Shown: positions 1 through 8,445, counted from the stretch's first letter. The stretch is DNA of 64,000 nucleotides from JAABVY01 sp964496505 (GCA_964496505.1 CAZBZV010000006.1:25772-89771), one strand, 5' to 3'. The notes: generated from the sequence alone by a model not told the origin. Numbers and translations: made by a program.

Positions 1-324
1 GAGGTCAGGTCCGGCAGTTATCAGATGTTTCGGGGGCTTTCCCGCAGGACCTCCAGCGTGTCAGACCTCAAGCTGAATTTTTCCGATATCGATGTCTGCT
101 CATTAAGGGTAGATAAAAATGCGGAATTGTCCGGCAAAACTCTGGCCGATACGAACCTCAGAAGTAAATATGGAATTACTGTTCTGGCAATTCAAAGAGG
201 GGACAATGTAATCGCCAGCCCCGACGGACCGTCTACGATTGAGGGGGATGATATCCTTTATGTTCTGGGGGATTCCGAAAATATAGAAACGTTTCAGAAA
301 TTGATAAAGGCTGACAGCGATTAG
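1..324 (+). CDS. C-terminal part of a TrkA-C (RCK-C) domain protein, 5'-truncated by the window edge
   Basis: The frame is open from base 1, so the gene starts outside the window; the internal ATG at 25 is not a convincing start. The visible 107 residues hold a TrkA-C/RCK-C domain (pattern AELSGKTLADTNLRSKYG, then a beta strand VLAIQRG and a turn EGDDILYVLG), which binds nucleotides or ligands and gates K+ or cation transport. The preceding residues VRSGSYQMFRGLSRR resemble the linker after the membrane part of CPA2 cation:proton antiporters (Kef-like), so a CPA2 antiporter is the best guess, but a TrkA subunit or a K+ channel cannot be excluded. The stop codon lies in a run of ten G. Confidence 0.75.
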   Translation, partial: EVRSGSYQMFRGLSRRTSSVSDLKLNFSDIDVCSLRVDKNAELSGKTLADTNLRSKYGITVLAIQRGDNVIASPDGPSTIEGDDILYVLGDSENIETFQKLIKADSD

Positions 325-333
325 GGGGGGGGG
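324..333 (+). repeat. poly-G tract (10 G) at gene junction
   Basis: Ten consecutive G residues begin with the last base of the stop codon of the upstream gene and end four bases before the ATG of the L,D-transpeptidase, where the ribosome binding site should be. Confidence 0.9.
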
Positions 334-336
334 CAG

Positions 337-1107
337 ATGTTTAATCGATATGTCGTCCTTGCAGCCACATTCACAGGACTAATCTTGTTTTCTATGGCCC
401 GGGGCGGCGATTTCGGGAAACAGCAGGAGAGATTTCCGAGGGTACGAAGCGCGCGCGAAAGAGTGGACTCTGTATTGGCCGTTCTATTTGATTCTCTCAA
501 TATAAAATATCCTCCCCATGAAATCTACCTGCGCGCATTCAAGTATGAGCGCCGTCTGGAGGTCTGGTGCCGGGGAAATGATACTGCCAAACTCATTATG
601 GTTAAATCTTACCCCTTTACCGCATTTTCCGGAAATCTGGGTCCCAAACGTTACCAGGGGGATTTGCAAATTCCGGAGGGTATATATCATATCGACAGGT
701 TTAATCCGGCGAGTAAATATCATCTTTCGCTGGGAATCAATTATCCCAACAAATCCGATCGAATCAGAAAGACCAGGCCCGACCCCGGCGGAGATATATT
801 CATTCACGGCAACAGGGTCACGATTGGATGTATTCCTATAGGGGATAGTGCTATTGAAGAGCTGTATATTCTTACTGTGGATGCCCGCGATAATGGCCAG
901 GAAAAAATCCCGGTGCATATTTATCCTTATGATTTTAATGATAAAGAAACCGATGAGAGACTCAATAATATATACAAGGCCGACACAGCGCTTATCAATT
1001 TCTGGAATGAATTAAGGCCTTTTTGCAGCTACTTTAATACATATAAAGCTCTTCCGAAAATCAGGATTGATCAGGCCGGAAAATATAATCTCGCCCAGGA
1101 ACAATAG
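337..1107 (+). CDS. L,D-transpeptidase, YafK-like, exported
   Basis: 256 residues with an N-terminal hydrophobic signal segment (residues 5-22). The YkuD-type catalytic core is visible: His157 in FIHGNRVTIGCIPIG and nucleophile Cys165 eight residues later. The upstream strand VKSYPFTAFSGNLGPKRYQG and the segment QIPEGIYHI are typical of the YafK/ErfK-like subgroup, which cleaves or forms peptidoglycan cross-links or protein-peptidoglycan bonds in the periplasm. It starts 12 bases after the TrkA-C gene, so the two may be co-transcribed; the only purine-rich sequence before the ATG is the ten-G run that spans the previous stop codon. The family assignment is firm; whether it is a transpeptidase or an amidase-like hydrolase such as YafK/DpaA is open. 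Confidence 0.85.
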   Translation: MFNRYVVLAATFTGLILFSMARGGDFGKQQERFPRVRSARERVDSVLAVLFDSLNIKYPPHEIYLRAFKYERRLEVWCRGNDTAKLIMVKSYPFTAFSGNLGPKRYQGDLQIPEGIYHIDRFNPASKYHLSLGINYPNKSDRIRKTRPDPGGDIFIHGNRVTIGCIPIGDSAIEELYILTVDARDNGQEKIPVHIYPYDFNDKETDERLNNIYKADTALINFWNELRPFCSYFNTYKALPKIRIDQAGKYNLAQEQ

Positions 1108-1287
1108 AACTTGTCCTACAGTTTTCTCTGCAGGTCTTGTTGAGCCTGATTTGTCTGAAATGAAGAGAATTGATTTATATTTGCATAAAAACAAAAATAA
1201 AAAGGGGCATATACTGTCTTATATTTTTTCTAATCCATTATACTTTAATGCATTCTGCTTTGGATAAAATTTCTAACATTTCTATGT

Positions 1288-1316
1288 TTGACATATTGTT
1301 CTGACAGGATTAGATT
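1288..1316 (+). promoter_or_regulatory. putative sigma-70-type promoter for the SDR gene at 1384
   Basis: TTGACA (1288-1293), 17-base spacer, TAGATT (1311-1316). It lies in a 276-base AT-rich intergenic stretch (1108-1383) that otherwise shows nothing I recognise. The gene it would serve has a strong Shine-Dalgarno sequence (GGGAGGAGAAGG). Confidence 0.5.
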
Positions 1317-1383
1317 ATTCCCGGCTGTAAGAAGGGCATCATAATCTGGGGCTTATTATATAAATCTACAGGGAGGAGAAGGT

Positions 1384-2148
1384 ATGGACGCCGATATCAA
1401 TAACAAAGTAGTGCTGGTTACGGGTGCCTCGCGCGGCATAGGAAGAGCGATTGCAAAACAGTTTGCGGAAAAAGGCGCTCATGTCATAGTCCATTACAAT
1501 AAGAATAAAGCTGGGGCTGAAAAGACACTCGCAGAACTCCCGGGCGATTCCCATTATCTGGCCCAGGCCGATTTGGCCGACTCTGATTCGGTGCAGAAGA
1601 TGGTTAACAAGGCCATTCATAATATGGGACGGGTGGATGTTCTGGTCAATAATGCCGGCGTTTTCGTGGAGCATTCCCTGACCAAAACCGATTTTGCCGA
1701 CTGGGAAAGAATCTGGAAAGAGACAATTTATACTAATTTAATAGGCCCCGCCAACCTGACCTTCTTTATCGCCAAGCATATGATTAACAACAGCGGCGGT
1801 CGAATTATCAATATCTCGTCGCGCGGAGCATTCCGGGGCGAGCCTGATGCTGCCGCCTACGGGGCAAGCAAGGCCGGACTGAACTCAATGAGCCAGTCGA
1901 TGGCACAGGCATTGGCGCCTTATAAAATATTCGTCTATACCGTTGCTCCCGGATTTGTGGAAACCGATATGGTTCAGGATCTTCTGGATGGTCCGCAGGG
2001 GGATGAAATCCGCAGTCAGAGCCCTCTCAAACGAGCCGCCCGTCCGGAGGAAATAGCCGGACTGGTGGAATATCTTGCCTCAGACGCAGCCGAGTATTTG
2101 ACCGGAAGTATAGTTGATATCAACGGCGCCTCGTATTTGCGGAATTAA
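1384..2148 (+). CDS. short-chain dehydrogenase/reductase (FabG-like)
   Basis: 254 residues, classical SDR. The NAD(P)-binding motif TGASRGIG is near residue 13, NNAG near 88, the catalytic Ser in NISSRGAFRG and the Tyr-Lys pair in YGASKAG. The C-terminal PEEIAGLVEYLASDAAEYLTGSIVDINGA is typical of FabG-type 3-oxoacyl-ACP reductases and many broad-specificity SDRs. It stands alone with its own promoter, away from any fatty-acid genes, so a specific substrate cannot be named. Start chosen at the ATG preceded by GGGAGGAGAAGGT. Confidence 0.88.
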   Translation: MDADINNKVVLVTGASRGIGRAIAKQFAEKGAHVIVHYNKNKAGAEKTLAELPGDSHYLAQADLADSDSVQKMVNKAIHNMGRVDVLVNNAGVFVEHSLTKTDFADWERIWKETIYTNLIGPANLTFFIAKHMINNSGGRIINISSRGAFRGEPDAAAYGASKAGLNSMSQSMAQALAPYKIFVYTVAPGFVETDMVQDLLDGPQGDEIRSQSPLKRAARPEEIAGLVEYLASDAAEYLTGSIVDINGASYLRN

Positions 2149-2354
2149 GATATTCGATATATTACGCTGATATTAGCAGTAAAATGGGGCTATATTGAAA
2201 GGCGTTCAGTAATCATCAAACCAAAGTACATTTCAATTGATATTTCCGGAACTTCTTAAATACCATAGCGTTATAGTTTTAAATCCGGAATACTCAGGGA
2301 TCAGTTTAAAATAAAAATTATCTTGACTTATTCATTCAATAGTAGATATTTAGC

Positions 2355-2933
2355 ATGCAAAATATTTGTATAGAAAAGATGGTTGATACGGATATAAAAT
2401 ACTCGGATCAGGTGATTGTGGCGCTTAGGCGTATAATGCGGGCGATAGACCTTCATTCAAGGCGTTTGGTACAGGATTACAGTCTGACAGGCCCACAACT
2501 CCTTCTATTGCAGTCTATTATGCGTAAAGAGGGAATGTCGTTAGGCGAACTGGCCAAGACTGCCAGCCTCAGCAATGCCACCGTAACCGGAATAATCGAC
2601 CGTCTTGAACGCAGGGGATTGGTAGAAAGGCGCCGGGGTTCGAAGGACCGCCGTCAGGTTTTCGTTCGGGGTACTGAATCCGCCCGGAAGATTCTTGAAA
2701 ATGCCCCGCCTCTCCTGCAGGAAAAATTTTTGGCGGAATTCAGCAATCTGGATGAAGGCGAAAAAAATCTAATTCTGGATTCGCTGAACAGGATTGCCCT
2801 TATGATGGGGGCGGATAAACTCGATGCCTCGCCTTTTTTATCGAGTCATCCATTGGAGGCATCGGAAATCACAATAGTCGATAAGCAAAACGATCCGGAT
2901 CAGGAAATCGGATCGAAAAAAGAAGGGACTTAA
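2355..2933 (+). CDS. MarR-family transcriptional regulator
   Basis: 192 residues. A winged helix-turn-helix is clear: LTGPQLLLLQSIMRKEGMSL, then LAKTASLSNATVTGIIDRLE, then the wing GLVERRRGSKDRRQVFV. It is the first gene of a compact four-gene set (MarR, GNAT, racemase, symporter), so it probably controls that set and itself, responding to a small ligand. The C-terminal 40 residues are acidic, low-complexity and unusual for the family. The start is uncertain: neither ATG 2355 nor ATG 2379 has a good ribosome binding site; a weak promoter-like TTGACT (2323-2328) with GATATT (2345-2350) would put the transcript start close to the first ATG. Confidence 0.88.
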   Translation: MQNICIEKMVDTDIKYSDQVIVALRRIMRAIDLHSRRLVQDYSLTGPQLLLLQSIMRKEGMSLGELAKTASLSNATVTGIIDRLERRGLVERRRGSKDRRQVFVRGTESARKILENAPPLLQEKFLAEFSNLDEGEKNLILDSLNRIALMMGADKLDASPFLSSHPLEASEITIVDKQNDPDQEIGSKKEGT

Positions 2934-2935
2934 GA

Positions 2936-3424
2936 ATGGCAACTGAAAGTAAGCTGGACAAAGACAAGGTGACAAAAGAAAATCTAAAAATACATGAGGT
3001 TCACACGCTGGAGGAAATGCCGGACTGGATTACAGTTGATGAACTCGCGCTCTTTTTGCATGAGAGCTTAAAGCCCTATGAGGATACAGTTGAGGATATT
3101 AAGAGAGCGATTGATTATACATTTTCCGATGCCGAGGGCAAAGGCGGATTTATTTTGATAGGCGAAATCGAGAAACAGCCGGTGGGCGCTCTGGTTATGC
3201 TCCATACCGATATGGGCGGTTATATACCACCCAACATTCTGCTTTTCATTGCGGTCGATCCAATTGCACGCGGCAAGGGAATCGGCGGCGAGATAGTAAA
3301 ATACAGCTTTGATAAAGCCGAGGGCGATGTCAAGCTGCATGTGGAATACGACAATCCCGCCAAGAGGCTTTATGAGAGGCTGGGTATGACCACAAAATAT
3401 GCCGAGATGAGGTATGAAAAATGA
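2936..3424 (+). CDS. GNAT-family N-acetyltransferase
   Basis: 162 residues with a GNAT fold. The acetyl-CoA binding motif A is visible as VDPIARGKGIGGEIVKYSF, followed by the motif B region LHVEYDNPAKRLYERLGM. It starts 2 bases after the MarR stop and overlaps the racemase gene by 4 bases, so translation is coupled. The substrate is not evident; with a PLP racemase and a symporter in the same operon, an amino acid or amine is plausible (inference). Confidence 0.85.
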   Translation: MATESKLDKDKVTKENLKIHEVHTLEEMPDWITVDELALFLHESLKPYEDTVEDIKRAIDYTFSDAEGKGGFILIGEIEKQPVGALVMLHTDMGGYIPPNILLFIAVDPIARGKGIGGEIVKYSFDKAEGDVKLHVEYDNPAKRLYERLGMTTKYAEMRYEK

Positions 3425-4575
3425 ACAGGGTGACTATAAATCTTGATATCCTCAAACATAATCTGTCCACGATAAACCGCTGGATGAAAAAGCACGGAGC
3501 AAGCTGGACAGTTGTCACCAAGGTCCTCTGCGGACATATAGAAACCGTTAAGGCCCTGAAGATGATGGGCGTAAATTCGATCGGCGATTCCCGTCTGGAA
3601 AACTTTTACACAATCAGGAAGGGCATCGGGGATTTTGAAACCTGGTACCTGAGAGTACCTGATCTCTCATCGATTGGCGATGTGATTACTCTTTCCGATG
3701 TCAGCTTGAACAGCGAAATTGATGTAATCAAACAGCTCAATAAGGAGGCCGCAGTTCAGGATAAGATTCATCGGGTTATAATCATGATTGAACTTGGCGA
3801 CCTGCGTGAGGGTATACTTCCGGGATCGCTGATTAAGTTTTATAAGGAGGTCTTCCATCTTTCCAATATTGAGGTGCTGGGAATCGGCGCTAATCTGGGA
3901 TGTCTGGCCGGGGCGGTGCCCTCGATTGACCAGTTCATGCAGTTGATACTCTACCGTGAACTGCTGGAGCTGAAATTTCAGCATAAACTAACTATGATAT
4001 CGGGAGGTTCAACCGCGGTACTGCCGTTGATGGTCGAGGGTATTTTGCCGAAGGCAATCAATCATTTCAGGATCGGCGAGGCGATCTTTTTGGGCACAGA
4101 TTTGATTAACGGCGGTACTTTGCCTGAACTGCGTAACGATGTTGTTCTGCTGGAGGCGGAGATTGCCGAAATCAAGGAAAAGAATCTGGCAACCGCTGCC
4201 GAAACGGGCACCTCCACACCGACGCCCTTTACCCCTGAGGATGATGAGGAATTTTCACCGGGGCAGCGCGGATACCGTGCCCTTGTCAGCGTGGGTCAGC
4301 TCGATACGGATGTTTCCGGTCTGACACCGATCGATCCCGATCATAGAATTGCCGGGGCCTCGAGCGATATCGTGGTAGTGAACCTTGGTGATAATCCTGA
4401 TGATTTGAAGGTTGGAGATACTATCAAATTCAAATGCAATTATTCTGCGCTTCTCAGGCTTATGAGCGGGCGATATCTGGAAAAAGTCGTAATACCCCCA
4501 CTGGATGAGTTCGAAAAAAAGTTGAGCACTGAGACCAAATCGGAAATTGAACCGGTTCTTGACGAGATAGAATAA
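3421..4575 (+). CDS. PLP-dependent alanine/ornithine racemase-like protein (Orr-type)
   Basis: 384 residues, alanine racemase N-terminal TIM-barrel family. The PLP lysine is probably Lys34 in WTVVTKVLCGH, and the following GDSRLEN resembles bacterial ornithine racemase (Orr) and related proteins rather than the biosynthetic Alr (which has KADAYGHG). The segment ISGGSTAVLP fits the phosphate-binding loop. A Thr/Pro/Glu-rich insertion lies around residues 258-280, and the C-terminus has an acidic tail. It overlaps the GNAT gene by 4 bases and is followed after 113 bases by a Na+ symporter, suggesting import and modification of an amino acid-like compound. The exact substrate is unknown. Confidence 0.78.
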   Translation: MNRVTINLDILKHNLSTINRWMKKHGASWTVVTKVLCGHIETVKALKMMGVNSIGDSRLENFYTIRKGIGDFETWYLRVPDLSSIGDVITLSDVSLNSEIDVIKQLNKEAAVQDKIHRVIIMIELGDLREGILPGSLIKFYKEVFHLSNIEVLGIGANLGCLAGAVPSIDQFMQLILYRELLELKFQHKLTMISGGSTAVLPLMVEGILPKAINHFRIGEAIFLGTDLINGGTLPELRNDVVLLEAEIAEIKEKNLATAAETGTSTPTPFTPEDDEEFSPGQRGYRALVSVGQLDTDVSGLTPIDPDHRIAGASSDIVVVNLGDNPDDLKVGDTIKFKCNYSALLRLMSGRYLEKVVIPPLDEFEKKLSTETKSEIEPVLDEIE

Positions 4576-4688
4576 GAAGGGAGTCTTTATCTTCTGCTTT
4601 TTAATTGTTGGAGAGAAAGACAATCTCCGAATTTCCTCACACCATTCCGCACAAGCCCGGGCGGTTAAATTCCAGGGAGGATCAGCCG

Positions 4689-6539
4689 ATGAGTGAACGT
4701 CTTATCTTATGGGGCATCGTAATCGCCTACATGATATTCATCTTCACCAAGGGAGTATTGAAGGTCCGAAAAATCGGCACCTCGGATGATTTTCTTGTGG
4801 CCGGTCGAAATGTCGGCTGGTTTATGCTCTTTGCTACTATGGGCGCGACTGTGATCGGAGGCGGCTATTCTATCGGCAATATCGGTAATACCTATGAGTT
4901 CGGCATACTCTGGCTCCTGGTATCGACCGGCGGATATTTTCATTTCATTTTTTCCGGCCTGGTGGTGGCTCCGCAATTCAGGGAGGCCGAGCTTTATACC
5001 GTAGCCGGTTATTTCGGGCATCGTTACGGCGAACGCCCGCGCTTTCTGGTGCTGATTTTATCACTGCTTTTTTCAGTGTTTATTGTGGCGGCCCAGATGG
5101 CGGCGTTCGGGACTGTACTCTCTGCAATTTTACCCCAGTTTGCCGATACGCAAAGCGTTTTGCGCTGGGCGATTATAATTGGCGGAGCGATGGTTGTGAT
5201 CTACAGTACTGCAGGAGGGCTTCTGGCCGTTATTCATACCGATATGTTCCAGTTCATAGTCCTCCTGGGCGGCTTTGCAATCACTCTGATCTTCTGCATA
5301 CCGTCAATCTCGAATTCATACAATTCCGATACAGGTAAATTCGTGCCGAATCGGTTCGGCACTGCGGATTTTGTCGAGCCTGCGGATTTGTCCGAGATAA
5401 TACTTAATTCTCCCGATTCTGTTTCAAGTTATATGCGTGCTGAGATTCAGGAGACCGAGGAGCTGTCATTAGACAGCCTAAGAGAATTGAGAAATGACAC
5501 TACCAGACTTCGCAAAGAGCTTGCAGATGTGTTTAATTACTTTTTGATCGAAAAAGACTTTTATAATAAAGCCAGGTTTGCGCATATTAATCTCAGCCCG
5601 CAGACATTAGAATTGATGGGGGCTGAACTTGAAGAACGTGATTTACGCAAATTCAATCTCTCGTTGATTCAGGATGCTTACCCGTCGGAAATTGACCGCA
5701 ACAGGGAAATCTCGCCCAATTTCTTTAAAATCGAGGGCGGTATGGGCTGGATGTTTTTGATTACGACATTTCTGGCCTTTTTCCTGGGAGAGACATTTGC
5801 CCCGGGATATGCCACACGGTATTGCATCGGAAAGGATGTGAAAAATACCCGGATTGGAATTGCCGGAGTGGGATTTTTCCTGGCGATAACATTTCCGGTC
5901 GTTCTCTTCTTCATAGCATTATATGCGCGGGTTCATTATCCCGATATCGATCCACAGCAGGCGCTGCCCATGGTGGTCCAGACCCTGAATAATCCGGTCA
6001 TTGCCGGACTTATGATTGGCGCGCTTTTGATGGCGGTGATGTCGTCGGCGGACTCGGCACTCAATTCCTCTACTGCCATTTTTGTGAAGGACCTGTTCGA
6101 GCATCAACTGGGATGGACAGATAAGGGGGATGGCAAGATTCTCCGCCTGGCGCGTATCTGCACCGCTCTTTTGGGTGTTTCCGCCATAGTGATTGCCGCA
6201 GCCTGGTCCGATATTATCGGGCTTCTGCTGTTTACATACCATGTCTGGGCGCCGGCCATTATCCTGCCGGTTTCAGTGGGGGCGATTTACAAGAAACGCT
6301 CCAACACCATGACTCGCAATATATTCATAACGATGCTGGCCGCTACTGTGATCACCCTGCTTTATAGATTCATGATGTTCCTGCATGACAGGTTTGATTT
6401 CGCCGTCTTCAACGAAGCCACCTACGAATTTATGAATCAGTTTGATCCGGCTGTGTTTGGTGTGGGAGTGTCGATTATTTCGTTCACGCTCTTGACAGTC
6501 TTTTCGGGATTGTTTAAGGCAAAAGAAAAATTGGAATAG
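4689..6539 (+). CDS. sodium:solute symporter (SSS family)
   Basis: 616 residues from the ATG at 4689, chosen because GGAGGA lies just upstream; an in-frame TTG at 4605 would add 28 hydrophilic residues with no ribosome binding site. About 13 membrane helices can be traced. Family signs are the DDFLVAGRNVGW segment after the first helix, ATMGATVIGGGYSIGNIG, and SSADSALNSSTAIFVKD, which contributes to the Na2 site. Between residues about 207 and 347 there is a long hydrophilic, partly coiled-coil insertion that most SSS members do not have. Last gene of the MarR-GNAT-racemase set; substrate unknown, an amino acid or organic acid being most likely. Confidence 0.85.
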   Translation: MSERLILWGIVIAYMIFIFTKGVLKVRKIGTSDDFLVAGRNVGWFMLFATMGATVIGGGYSIGNIGNTYEFGILWLLVSTGGYFHFIFSGLVVAPQFREAELYTVAGYFGHRYGERPRFLVLILSLLFSVFIVAAQMAAFGTVLSAILPQFADTQSVLRWAIIIGGAMVVIYSTAGGLLAVIHTDMFQFIVLLGGFAITLIFCIPSISNSYNSDTGKFVPNRFGTADFVEPADLSEIILNSPDSVSSYMRAEIQETEELSLDSLRELRNDTTRLRKELADVFNYFLIEKDFYNKARFAHINLSPQTLELMGAELEERDLRKFNLSLIQDAYPSEIDRNREISPNFFKIEGGMGWMFLITTFLAFFLGETFAPGYATRYCIGKDVKNTRIGIAGVGFFLAITFPVVLFFIALYARVHYPDIDPQQALPMVVQTLNNPVIAGLMIGALLMAVMSSADSALNSSTAIFVKDLFEHQLGWTDKGDGKILRLARICTALLGVSAIVIAAAWSDIIGLLLFTYHVWAPAIILPVSVGAIYKKRSNTMTRNIFITMLAATVITLLYRFMMFLHDRFDFAVFNEATYEFMNQFDPAVFGVGVSIISFTLLTVFSGLFKAKEKLE

Positions 6540-6853
6540 AAAAAACATTTAAACCCACCTGATAGGTGGTATACATTTATCCATGCAGGGAGCCTGGTCT
6601 TCGGCGTACCTCCCGGTGCGAGCAGAGGACGCGTCGCACGAGGACATACTCCGCGCACAAACAAAAAAACACGACGCATGGGGACATACTCCGTCTGAGC
6701 CTGACAGGGCCGCACGAATAAAGTTATGGGTGGCACGCCCAAACTCGCTTTGGGCGTGTTGTTGATACATGCACCTGCCCAAACAAGCTTGAGCAGGCCA
6801 CCGCAACGCGGCGCATGGGGACATACGCCGCGCACTATGTAATATATTGTCTT
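6540..6853. repeat. intergenic repeat cluster (314 bases, no gene)
   Basis: No credible gene. The stretch holds one three-way-junction element (type A, 6728-6802) and four copies or part copies of a short hairpin element (type B, at 6602-6623 inverted, 6631-6658, 6673-6695 and 6808-6835). The translated reading frames here give repetitive Cys/Pro/His/Arg-rich peptides on both strands, which is a by-product of the repeats. Related copies occur at 13133, 37989-38112 and 49177-49395. Confidence 0.85.
6728..6802 (+). repeat. type A repeat: three-way-junction element
   Basis: Outer stem GGGTGGC / GCCACC encloses two hairpins: CACGCCCAAA-CTCGC-TTTGGGCGTG (6734-6758) and CCTGCCCAAA...TTGAGCAGG (6774-6797). 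The same architecture is seen at 37989-38062 (inverted) and 49283-49359, and in damaged form at 49177-49236. Confidence 0.8.
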
Positions 6854-7900
6854 CTACAAAAAGCTGCGGTGGTTTTCGGTCTGGTCGAAGGTTTCGCCGA
6901 AGAGTACCTTCGTGATCGCCTCACTCTGCAGAAACTCATGCGGGAATCCCAGATCGACTTTACTGACCTCATCCAGCTCTTTTAACTCGTCCTCGTTCAA
7001 CTCAAAATCGAGGCACTTCAAATTATCCTTTATCTGCTTCTCCGTGCGGGCGCCCAGAATCGGAATGATCACGCCCTTCTGCTGACGGGTCCAGTTGATC
7101 GCCACCTGGGCCGAACTGACATTGCGCTTCCTGGCGATCTCATCAACTTTGGCCGCAATCTCCATATCACGGTCGGGAACATCATCGCGGGTCTCTATAC
7201 GCTTGGAATCCTCAGCCTCGATCTTTCCGCCCGACTTCTTGTACTTACCGGTCAAAACACCACCGCCCATCACGCCCCAGGGCGTGACCGCCAGATCCAG
7301 CGCCCGTGCCATCGGCAGAAGTTCGCGTTCCACAGTACGCTCCAGAAGGCTGTATTTTATCTGCAGGCCCACAAAGGGAGTCCATCCACGAAGCTCGGCC
7401 AGCATATTGGCGCGAGAAACGATCCATGCCGGAGTATCGGAGATACCGACATAAAAGACTTTGCCCATACGCACCAGGTCGTCAAGCGCACGCATGACCT
7501 CCTCCTGCGGGGTCATATAATCCCAGGCATGCAGCCACAAAAGATCGATATATTCGGTGTTCATACGTTTCAGGCTGGCCTCCACCGACTGGATCAGGTT
7601 CTTGCGATGGTTGCCGCAGAAATTGGGATCGTCCTCTTTCATCGAAAGGGTATACTTGGTGGCCAGCACGAAATGCTCGCGTTCCTGATAGATAAATTCA
7701 CCGCAGAATTTCTCGCTGGTGCCGAAGGTATACTTATTGGCGGTGTCGATAAAGTTGCCGCCGGCATTGGCGTAAACATCGAATATCTTACTGCTCTCTT
7801 CTTTGGATGCTCCCCAGCCCCATTCCTCGCCGAATGTCATAGCTCCCAGGCTCAGTTCGGATACACGCAGTCCGCTATTTCCAAGTAATTTGTACTTCAT
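6854..7900 (-). CDS. aldo/keto reductase
   Basis: 348 residues, AKR TIM barrel, NADPH-dependent. The catalytic tetrad is readable: Asp and Tyr in NFIDTANKYTFG, Lys in LATKYT, His in LLWLHAWD. The C-terminal cofactor-binding part is IIPILGARTEKQIKDNL. Length and sequence fit the AKR11/AKR12-like bacterial oxidoreductases annotated as general stress or sugar aldehyde reductases. It is transcribed toward the repeat cluster, alone; a terminator of the neighbouring hemerythrin gene separates it from upstream. Physiological substrate unknown. Confidence 0.9.
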   Translation of the reverse strand: MKYKLLGNSGLRVSELSLGAMTFGEEWGWGASKEESSKIFDVYANAGGNFIDTANKYTFGTSEKFCGEFIYQEREHFVLATKYTLSMKEDDPNFCGNHRKNLIQSVEASLKRMNTEYIDLLWLHAWDYMTPQEEVMRALDDLVRMGKVFYVGISDTPAWIVSRANMLAELRGWTPFVGLQIKYSLLERTVERELLPMARALDLAVTPWGVMGGGVLTGKYKKSGGKIEAEDSKRIETRDDVPDRDMEIAAKVDEIARKRNVSSAQVAINWTRQQKGVIIPILGARTEKQIKDNLKCLDFELNEDELKELDEVSKVDLGFPHEFLQSEAITKVLFGETFDQTENHRSFL

Positions 7901-7972
7901 ACCTAGCTCCTTTTAGTTATGTTTATTTTTATATAAGCCCAAGGACACGAAGCATGTTCCAAAAGGCACGAC

Positions 7973-8000
7973 AAAAAACCCGCCTCGGTGTGAAGCGGGT
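7973..8000 (-). terminator. Rho-independent terminator of the hemerythrin gene
   Basis: On the minus strand, stem ACCCGC / GCGGGT with an 11-base loop is followed by a run of T. It sits 26 bases past the stop of the bacteriohemerythrin gene. Confidence 0.75.
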
Positions 8001-8025
8001 CTCGTGAACTTGAGGGGAAGACTAT

Positions 8026-8445
8026 CTATTTCTTTTTGAATTGCGGGGTGTCGTTTAGAACTGCGGCCAGCTTGGAATCTTCGTCAGAAATATGATTTAA
8101 AAGCCAGTCCCGTATCAATATCAAAATATCCCGGGCATTTATCTTCTCACCCTTCTTGATCCTGATAACCGACTGCATAATCTCCTCGGTGAAATGGTCG
8201 TGAAGTGATTTATGATAATGGTATTGCTCATAATTCGCTTCAACCATCATCTTTTCCTCGGTCTGAAAATGATATTTAAGACATTCCACGATTGGAATCA
8301 GGACCGAGCCAACAGTCTTATCGTCATAAACGTTCTGCTCGATGGAATCGTAAAGATTGTTGACCATCCCGGCGATTCCCTGATGCTGCTCGTCAAGAGC
8401 GGGAACGCCGATATTATATTTATCCTGCCATCCAAAAAATGGCAT
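8026..8445 (-). CDS. bacteriohemerythrin
   Basis: 139 residues, a single hemerythrin four-helix bundle with the di-iron ligands readable in order: His in DEQHQGI, His and Glu in YHFQTEEKMM, His in YHKSLHDHF, and His and Asp in NHISDEDSKL. Such proteins bind oxygen reversibly and act in O2 storage, delivery or sensing in the cytoplasm; no partner domain is attached. A GGAGG precedes the ATG. It is divergent from a second hemerythrin gene, so the two share a regulatory interval of about 240 bases. Confidence 0.93.
   Translation of the reverse strand: MPFFGWQDKYNIGVPALDEQHQGIAGMVNNLYDSIEQNVYDDKTVGSVLIPIVECLKYHFQTEEKMMVEANYEQYHYHKSLHDHFTEEIMQSVIRIKKGEKINARDILILIRDWLLNHISDEDSKLAAVLNDTPQFKKK

Noticed and set aside
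6602..6835. Possible CRISPR-like array because of repeated units
   Set aside because: The units are dyads of unequal spacing and orientation with no unique spacers and no cas genes; they match intergenic hairpin repeats elsewhere in the window.
6549..6835. Several frames encoding Cys/His/Arg-rich peptides
   Set aside because: They are translations of the type A and B repeats, present on both strands, without start signals.
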